Shown piece after piece: positions 1-5,325 of a stretch of DNA of 5,325 nt. Source of the stretch: Planctomycetota bacterium (GTDB lineage: Bacteria; Planctomycetota; Planctomycetia; Planctomycetales; Planctomycetaceae); contig JAJRTM010000027.1 in assembly GCA_024278285.1 (NCBI GenBank), positions 1 through 5,325 of the forward strand, given 5' to 3'. The notes below the pieces were generated by a model that was not told the DNA's origin, searched no databases, and worked only from the letters and a program-made list of their open reading frames with translations. The position numbers were made by a program, and so were the translations under genes. Within the stretch, counting starts at the first letter, position 1; each line of letters begins with the position of its first letter.

Positions 1-626
1 TAGAGCAACTCAAACGCAAAAACAGCAATTTGGTCGATGCGTCTCTCTCTGCTTCGCAGGCAAGACAGATCGCGATCTTCAACGATGCTGCTCTCAATAA
101 ATTGTTGTCCGAAGTCTGGGGAACACTCGGCACAACCGATGCCGAGAAGCAGAAACTAATTGCAACACTCAAAGGAAAAATGATGCCCGCCGTGCTATCC
201 AAAGCAAATCTTTCGCAGGGCAGGGCGTTGTTTGAAAAGAGTTGCGCGAACTGTCACCGCCTGTTCGATGCCGGCAAAAACATCGGCCCCAACCTGACCG
301 GCTCCAACCGCGATAGTATCGATTATCTGCTCGTCAACATCATCTCGCCTTCATCGGTGGTGCCGAATCAATACAAGATTTCGACCATTCTTCTTGAAAG
401 CGGACAGGTACTCAATGGGGTCATCATTACCAAAACAGATAAGTCGGTCACCGTGCAAACCGAAAAGGAATTGCTGAATCTGGATGCAGACAGCATCGAG
501 TTAATCAAGCCTTCCGCCTTCTCGCTAATGCCCAACGGCTTGATAGAAAAATTCAGCGAAGAACAAATCCGCGACCTCTTCGGCTACCTGCAATCAAAAC
601 AACAAGTCGCATTGCCCAAAGAGTAG
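1..626 (+). CDS. Partial cytochrome-c-type protein, Pirellula/Verrucomicrobium haem-binding domain (3' end only)
   Basis: The reading frame is open to the left edge (first full codon at 3), so this is the C-terminal part of a longer protein. A TTG at 30 is in frame but need not be the start. The visible part is about 207 residues. A c-type haem site CANCH is encoded at 243-257, preceded by the helix GRALFEKS and followed by GPNLTG. A beta-rich insert (YKISTILLESGQVLNGVI) then leads to SLMPNGL, whose Met codon at 528-530 is the likely distal haem ligand, and to a final helix EEQIRDLFGYLQS. This order matches the planctomycete/verrucomicrobial family 'putative heme-binding domain, Pirellula/Verrucomicrobium type'. 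In that family the domain usually ends a long secreted protein with a membrane-bound dehydrogenase-like propeller and HEAT repeats; those parts would lie upstream and are not seen. The role is probably periplasmic electron transfer coupled to an oxidation; the substrate is unknown. The gene converges with the nucleosidase gene. Confidence 0.9.
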   Translation, partial: EQLKRKNSNLVDASLSASQARQIAIFNDAALNKLLSEVWGTLGTTDAEKQKLIATLKGKMMPAVLSKANLSQGRALFEKSCANCHRLFDAGKNIGPNLTGSNRDSIDYLLVNIISPSSVVPNQYKISTILLESGQVLNGVIITKTDKSVTVQTEKELLNLDADSIELIKPSAFSLMPNGLIEKFSEEQIRDLFGYLQSKQQVALPKE

Positions 627-644
627 CTGCAAAGAACTGTGTGC

Positions 645-663
645 CACGGCTCTGTGAGCCGTG
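645..663. repeat. Perfect 8-bp palindrome with TGT loop after the cytochrome gene
   Basis: CACGGCTC (645-652), loop TGT (653-655), GAGCCGTG (656-663) form a perfect hairpin 18 bases after the stop of the cytochrome gene. No T-run follows on either strand, so it is not a canonical intrinsic terminator, although it could protect or end the transcript. The plan, a GC-rich stem closed by a TGT loop, is the same as in the two elements between eno and hisF, which suggests a related class of short palindromic repeats. That link is inference from this one window. Confidence 0.6.
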
Positions 664-687
664 ATTCGCTGGACACCGCATTGTGTT

Positions 688-895
688 CAGTCAACGGGTA
701 GCTCAGTCAACCCGTTCAGGATTGTCTGAGTGCCGTCAGGCACCCGAGGCATAGAGTGAAAGGCTTGAGGATTATATAAGACTTGCCTGAAACTAAATCC
801 CTCGGGTTGCTTCGCAACACAGACAACCCTAAACGGGATTGTCTGTGGTACCCGGTACGCACTAAAAGCGGACGGGCTACACATCTCTTATAGCC
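688..895. repeat. Palindrome-rich non-coding spacer, candidate dispersed or structured element
   Basis: The 277-bp gap 627-903 between convergent genes has no convincing gene. It is dense in complementary segments. AACGGGT (693-699) pairs with ACCCGTT (710-716). GTGCC (730-734) pairs with GGCAC (739-743). GTTGC (806-810) pairs with GCAAC (814-818). CAGACAACCC (820-829) pairs with GGG (835-837) and TTGTCTG (839-845). GTACC (848-852) pairs with GGTAC (854-858). GGCTA (875-879) pairs with TAGCC (891-895). Longer-range arms also fit: ACCCGAGG (742-749) with CCTCGGGT (800-807), and TTGTCTG (722-728) with CAGACAA (820-826). GGATTGTCTG occurs twice (719-728, 836-845) and CAGTCAAC twice (688-695, 704-711). 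A 65-codon minus-strand frame (687-884) crosses it but is made of these repeats and is not called as a gene. It could be a MITE-like dispersed repeat or a structured RNA; the boundaries are approximate. Confidence 0.5.
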
Positions 896-903
896 AACGA
901 CAA

Positions 904-2673
904 TTATCGCCGATTGCTGATCGCATCGAGAGAGCCAACCTGATTCAGAACATGTGCCAAGAGATCAACGGCGGAAGCGGCAGCGAATCCTTGATGATGC
1001 TTCTCCTTGGTACCGTCTCCCCAGTCACATATGGCCTTTAATACGATCCATTCGCAATTCTCCCTTTCGGCGGCAGCAGCAAAACCTGCCCCTTCCATTT
1101 CGCCACCAATCGCTCTCGGATATCGAGAAAACAACTCGGCCTTCGCTTTAACGTCATCAACGAGCTTTTCCCCCGATAACACCGGGCCTATTTGATGAGA
1201 ACATGGCATGCCCAATGGATTCTTGAAGTTCCACCCCAGTACATTTTTAAATCGATTAAGGAGGATAGGACTACTTTGGGTTACTTTACCGCGATCTTGA
1301 TTTTCTTCAGCACCGAGTCGTTGTGGTTCGTAACTGACAATACACTCAGAAATCAGCACTCCGCCAATCATCTGCTTTTTTGCGTCTTTGCCAAACGCGA
1401 TACCCACCATGACGACAGCATCCAATTTCCAGTGTCTTATAAGATCCGTAGTGACGAGTGTCGATCCATCGCGACCAACAGACCCCATTTCCGACATTAC
1501 AAGCACAACGTTGATCGTATCCAAGCGTCCGACAAAGTAAGTATTATTACCTTCAAGCACCCGCAGGACCGAACGTCTTTTTTGCGGTGGATTAAGCCGC
1601 TTAAGCACGGATTGTCTTTCAACTTCTGTTGCAACGAGAATTCCAATTTGAGGTAACTGGTCCTTTTTCAATTCCTGTTTACAAATCGATTTGATGGGAG
1701 GGCATTCAAGACGATTCCATGACTCAGCGGAGTAATCGATGCCCGGCTTTCCAATCGAGGTGACAGCTTGACTTGAAGTCATATCAGTGGTCAATAATTG
1801 GATCGCAAATACAGACGCGAGATTCACATCTATAGGAGCGTCTTGCGATCCTAGTACCGAATAATACGATGTTTGAGGGATATTTGCGAACTTTTCCGCG
1901 AACGAGTCCGGGTAATTGGACCAATCTAGGCCAAGCATATCATATGCAACTTCGGTATTGCCTTCCCAGCATGCGCGATAAGCCGTTAATGGGCTACCTA
2001 CTGGCTTTTTCCACCCAAGTCGATGTAGCAACAACATCCAATGTGTTGAGTCAGGGGTTGTTTCACTGATCGGAACATCGATTAATACGCCATTCTCATA
2101 CTGTAAGATTCCGCAGGTCCAACCCTTTGCGACAGGCTGACGAGGAACTTTTGAGACTTCTCCAAATATATAACGCACGACCCCGTGCGGTTTTCGAAAT
2201 AGATCGCATAGTTCAGACGCTAAAAAATGTTCCGTCAAATCGTTTGCATCCAGTAACGCGAGTGCAGCCATGTTGGCCAACGACTCGAATTCCGTGACCA
2301 CTTCAGATTGTCCCCCACAAAAATAGCTTTGCCGCAGTTTCATCGGAACTGGAACAGCACGAACAAAACCTTTTTGATCGCGTATCACTTGGTCGGACTC
2401 GCCAAATGTCTCGCTGGGTGTTGGCTCCCGAAATCCAGGTGGTATACCGGGCAATCCGGTAAATCGCGAACAATCCCATCGTCGGTATTTTAATTCGCCA
2501 TCGACAATACGGGGATTGCCAGAAAAGCCGTCGAACCAAGGAGGGCCGGACATTCTGCCTCGCTCACTATCAGTAACTTCCACCATCAAGTGATGGATAC
2601 CACTTGAACTAACCGCTTTAGATTGAAAATGCGGAAGCAGCGTCTTGAGCGTATCCCGCCAGTCTAGTGACAT
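904..2673 (-). CDS. Two-part protein: unknown N-terminal region plus C-terminal nucleoside phosphorylase/nucleosidase (PNP_UDP/MTAN-like) domain
   Basis: A 589-residue protein from the ATG at 2673. Residues about 342-577 form a phosphorylase-superfamily domain. It opens with IGILVATEVERQ, where Glu352 aligns with Glu12 of E. coli MTA/SAH nucleosidase. A glycine-rich strand follows (VMVGIAFG, 420-428). GGEMEGAG carries Glu527 (the ribose-binding MEA/MEG site), and LKAICDWGDG carries Asp550, equivalent to the catalytic Asp197. The domain therefore looks active and should cleave or phosphorolyse the N-glycosidic bond of a purine nucleoside or nucleotide. Ordinary MTAN is only about 230 residues; the extra 340 N-terminal residues match no family I recognise and have no signal peptide or membrane segment, so the protein should be cytoplasmic. 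Fusions of this kind occur among PNP-domain immune effectors, some of which destroy ATP during phage infection; this is a possible role, not shown here. The frame runs upstream to 2931, but that part overlaps hisF. An ATG at 2730 abuts a hairpin and is the alternative start. No strong ribosome site is visible. The gene follows hisF by 92 bp on the same strand. Confidence 0.85.
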   Translation of the reverse strand: MSLDWRDTLKTLLPHFQSKAVSSSGIHHLMVEVTDSERGRMSGPPWFDGFSGNPRIVDGELKYRRWDCSRFTGLPGIPPGFREPTPSETFGESDQVIRDQKGFVRAVPVPMKLRQSYFCGGQSEVVTEFESLANMAALALLDANDLTEHFLASELCDLFRKPHGVVRYIFGEVSKVPRQPVAKGWTCGILQYENGVLIDVPISETTPDSTHWMLLLHRLGWKKPVGSPLTAYRACWEGNTEVAYDMLGLDWSNYPDSFAEKFANIPQTSYYSVLGSQDAPIDVNLASVFAIQLLTTDMTSSQAVTSIGKPGIDYSAESWNRLECPPIKSICKQELKKDQLPQIGILVATEVERQSVLKRLNPPQKRRSVLRVLEGNNTYFVGRLDTINVVLVMSEMGSVGRDGSTLVTTDLIRHWKLDAVVMVGIAFGKDAKKQMIGGVLISECIVSYEPQRLGAEENQDRGKVTQSSPILLNRFKNVLGWNFKNPLGMPCSHQIGPVLSGEKLVDDVKAKAELFSRYPRAIGGEMEGAGFAAAAERENCEWIVLKAICDWGDGTKEKHHQGFAAASAVDLLAHVLNQVGSLDAISNRR

Positions 2674-2730
2674 ATTATTCTCGAAAAAGTTCTTCGGCGC
2701 ATAACTTGTTATCGAACTACGCGCAGCCAT

Positions 2731-2755
2731 TGATGAAACCCACAAGGTTTCATCA
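2731..2755. repeat. Perfect 10-bp hairpin between hisF and the nucleosidase gene
   Basis: TGATGAAACC (2731-2740) and GGTTTCATCA (2746-2755) are perfectly complementary around a 5-base loop. The hairpin starts 11 bases past the hisF stop on the minus strand. No T-run follows on the minus strand (the next bases are ATGGCTGCG), so it is not a textbook intrinsic terminator. It may attenuate read-through or stabilise the hisF mRNA 3' end. It also touches the alternative nucleosidase start at 2730, which is one reason to prefer the start at 2673. Confidence 0.6.
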
Positions 2756-2765
2756 CATCCTACAG

Positions 2766-3551
2766 TTATATATGTTGCTGTTCGACAAGGCGAACGGTGA
2801 CGCCTTTTTTTGCGAGGTATTGTTTGGTTTCGTTGATGGTGTATTCGCCGTAATGGAAGATGCTGGCTGCGAGTGCTGCGTCGGCTTTGCCTGCGGTGAC
2901 TGCTTCGTACATGTGCTCGGGAGAACCACAACCGCCGCTGGCGACAACGGGAATACCAACTGCATCTGCGACCGCGGAAGTGATTTCGATATCGAACCCA
3001 TCCTTCGTGCCGTCGGCGTCCATTGAAGTCAGCACGATTTCTCCGGCACCAAGTTCTTCAATTCTTTTTGCCCACTCAACAACTTGCAGTCCGGTTGGGA
3101 TTCTGCCGCCGTTGATGTGAACGTCCCAGAATTCTTTGCCGTTTTTCTGGATTCGTTTCGGATCGATATTCACCACAATGCACTGGCTGCCAAATCGTAG
3201 TGCGGCCTGCTTAACGAATTCCGGATCCTTCACCGCGGCTGTATTGATCGAAACTTTATCGCAGCCCGATTCCAACAATGTGCGGATATCATCGACCGTT
3301 CGAATACCTCCGCCCACGGTGAGCGGCATGAAGATCACTTCCGAAGTTCGCTTCACGACATCAAGAATAATTTCTCTTTTTTCATGCGACGCGGTGATAT
3401 CGAGAAAGACGAGTTCGTCTGCTCCTTCTCTTTCATAGCGAGATGCAATTTCGACCGGGTCGCCTGCATCACGCAAATTCAGAAAGTTGACACCCTTCAC
3501 GACGCGCCCATCGTGAACATCAAGGCAAGGAATAATTCGTTTGGCAAGCAT
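2766..3551 (-). CDS. hisF: Imidazole glycerol phosphate synthase, cyclase subunit HisF
   Basis: HisF takes PRFAR and ammonia supplied by the HisH glutaminase and forms imidazole glycerol phosphate plus AICAR, joining histidine and purine synthesis in the cytoplasm. The 261-residue product is a (beta/alpha)8 barrel close to the usual 250-260. It begins [12 protein letters not shown] with the catalytic Asp11. The second catalytic Asp130 lies in VVNIDPKR. Phosphate-binding loops are visible at TVGGGIRT (78-85) and ASGGCGS (204-210), with [11 protein letters not shown] (175-185) between them and [11 protein letters not shown] near the end. The ATG at 3551 was chosen because family homology begins exactly there; the frame extends to an ATG at 3605, but those 18 codons run through a palindromic repeat. 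The ribosome site is weak (GTGAG, about 6 bases upstream). hisH is not in the window. The gene lies 90 bp downstream of eno on the same strand, with a repeat pair between them. Confidence 0.97.
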   Translation of the reverse strand: MLAKRIIPCLDVHDGRVVKGVNFLNLRDAGDPVEIASRYEREGADELVFLDITASHEKREIILDVVKRTSEVIFMPLTVGGGIRTVDDIRTLLESGCDKVSINTAAVKDPEFVKQAALRFGSQCIVVNIDPKRIQKNGKEFWDVHINGGRIPTGLQVVEWAKRIEELGAGEIVLTSMDADGTKDGFDIEITSAVADAVGIPVVASGGCGSPEHMYEAVTAGKADAALAASIFHYGEYTINETKQYLAKKGVTVRLVEQQHI

Positions 3552-3563
3552 GAAAAACTCACG

Positions 3564-3584
3564 TAGGGTCCGCTGTGCGGACCA
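3564..3584 (+). repeat. Palindromic element, copy 1 (just upstream of hisF)
   Basis: A 21-bp element reading TAG-GGTCCGC-TGT-GCGGACC-A on the plus strand, with a perfect 7-bp stem (3567-3573 with 3577-3583) and a TGT loop. It ends 12 bases before the hisF start codon, so in the mRNA the stem sits about 15 bases upstream of the AUG, close to the ribosome binding region. It forms an inverted pair with the copy at 3616-3636. Confidence 0.8.
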
Positions 3585-3615
3585 TCGAGTGATATAGGAA
3601 ATCAAGTTTACATTC

Positions 3616-3636
3616 TGGTCTGCACAGCAGACCCTA
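3616..3636 (-). repeat. Palindromic element, copy 2 (just after the eno stop)
   Basis: The same 21-bp element in inverted orientation. On the minus strand it reads TAG-GGTCTGC-TGT-GCAGACC-A, with stem 3617-3623 and 3627-3633. It differs from copy 1 at only two positions, and these are base-paired with each other (C-G in copy 1, T-A in copy 2), so the hairpin is preserved. The two copies are 31 bp apart and could also pair with each other over 20 of 21 positions. It lies 5 bases past the eno stop codon; no T-run follows, so it is not a canonical terminator. Confidence 0.8.
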
Positions 3637-3641
3637 CAACA

Positions 3642-5033
<1,392 letters not shown>

Positions 5034-5070
5034 CTAAACAATAGCGTAAGAAACCGTTGATGCGTCTACG

Positions 5071-5280
5071 TTATCGATCCTGAGACCGCGAACATCGCCA
5101 ATAATAAACAGCGGTCGCAACAAGAAATCCCCCCACCAACACGGGCAAATAGTGGTACGGCTCGATCAGATAATGCAGCGTGGGATCAGCCACCTGCGGA
5201 TTCCCATGCCCCGGGTGTGCCAGAAGCTTTCCGGTAGATACAGCAGAGATCATTAAAGTGAAGAAGGCATTTTTTTTCAT
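5071..5280 (-). CDS. Small secreted/membrane-anchored protein with HPGHG motif
   Basis: A 69-residue protein that I do not recognise as a named family. It begins MKKN, followed by a hydrophobic stretch (AFFTLMISAVSTGKLLA), which looks like a signal peptide cleaved near Ala21, just before HPGHG (22-26). Residues 44-61 (YLPVLVGGFLVATAVYYW) form one membrane segment, followed by a short basic tail RCSRSQDR that should face the cytoplasm. The mature outer part is only about 22 residues with four histidines (22, 25, 36, 43), so metal or haem contact is conceivable but unproven. The ATG at 5280 was chosen over an in-frame TTG at 5298 because it gives a normal signal peptide; neither has a clear ribosome site. 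The second to fourth codons contain a run of eight A. The gene is upstream of eno on the same strand, with 157 bp between them. Confidence 0.7.
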   Translation of the reverse strand: MKKNAFFTLMISAVSTGKLLAHPGHGNPQVADPTLHYLIEPYHYLPVLVGGFLVATAVYYWRCSRSQDR

Positions 5281-5325
5281 GAGAGTTTCGATATTCAATT
5301 TACGAGAAAATCTGAGTGAGCGGCA

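Noticed and set aside
645..663. Intrinsic terminator of the cytochrome gene
   Set aside because: The stem is good, but no T-run follows on the plus strand, so it was recorded as a palindromic repeat instead.
687..884. 65-codon minus-strand frame in the spacer
   Set aside because: It is built from the palindromic repeat segments, has no recognisable domain or ribosome site, and lies in a spacer dominated by inverted repeats; more likely a translated repeat than a gene.
1192..1656. 154-codon plus-strand frame opposite the nucleosidase domain
   Set aside because: It is antisense to the conserved PNP_UDP domain, has no recognisable protein features, and is explained as a shadow of the real gene.
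1933..1998. Ankyrin repeat in the nucleosidase protein
   Set aside because: Only one loose match (SPLTAYRACWEGNTEVAYDML) is visible, without neighbouring repeats; not enough to call an ankyrin domain.
2674..2931. N-terminal extension of the nucleosidase protein
   Set aside because: Upstream of 2766 it overlaps the hisF 3' end in another frame and gives an Arg/His/Ser-rich shadow peptide; between 2674 and 2765 it runs through the 10-bp hairpin. The start at 2673, or possibly 2730, is more credible.
3552..3605. 18-codon extension of hisF to the ATG at 3605
   Set aside because: HisF homology begins exactly at [12 protein letters not shown] (3551), and the extension is encoded by the palindromic repeat.

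Overview
The window looks like a piece of a planctomycete chromosome (class Planctomycetia, probably a Gimesia/Rubinisphaera-like relative; genus not certain). The main reason is the partial gene at the left edge. It encodes the haem-binding domain type described from Pirellula and Verrucomicrobium, with CANCH, a GPNLTG motif and a C-terminal SLMPNGL segment carrying the distal Met. Roughly balanced base composition, weak or absent Shine-Dalgarno sequences at most starts, and intergenic spacers full of short perfect palindromes fit this assignment.

Layout, left to right. Positions 1-626 (+) are the 3' end of a large cytochrome-c-type gene whose start lies off the window. Positions 627-903 are a non-coding, palindrome-rich spacer between convergent genes. 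The other genes all lie on the minus strand. At 904-2673 is a two-part protein with an unrecognised N-terminal half and a C-terminal nucleoside phosphorylase/nucleosidase (PNP_UDP/MTAN) domain. At 2766-3551 is hisF (imidazole glycerol phosphate synthase cyclase subunit). At 3642-4913 is eno (enolase). At 5071-5280 is a small signal-peptide-bearing, single-pass membrane protein with an HPGHG motif.

hisF and eno are housekeeping genes with their catalytic residues intact, and there is no sign that they work together. The spacers on this minus-strand run (92 bp between hisF and the nucleosidase gene, 90 bp between eno and hisF) each hold palindromic hairpins. The eno-hisF spacer has two inverted copies of one 21-bp palindromic element, differing only by a compensatory base-pair change.

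The most interesting gene is the nucleosidase fusion. Its C-terminal domain keeps the MTAN-like catalytic residues, and the large extra N-terminal region resembles the sensor-plus-effector plan of PNP-domain immune effectors that degrade nucleotides (for example the ATP nucleosidases of the Detocs and CBASS defence families). That role is inference: no partner defence gene is visible here. No tRNA, rRNA, CRISPR array, transposase or prophage gene was seen.
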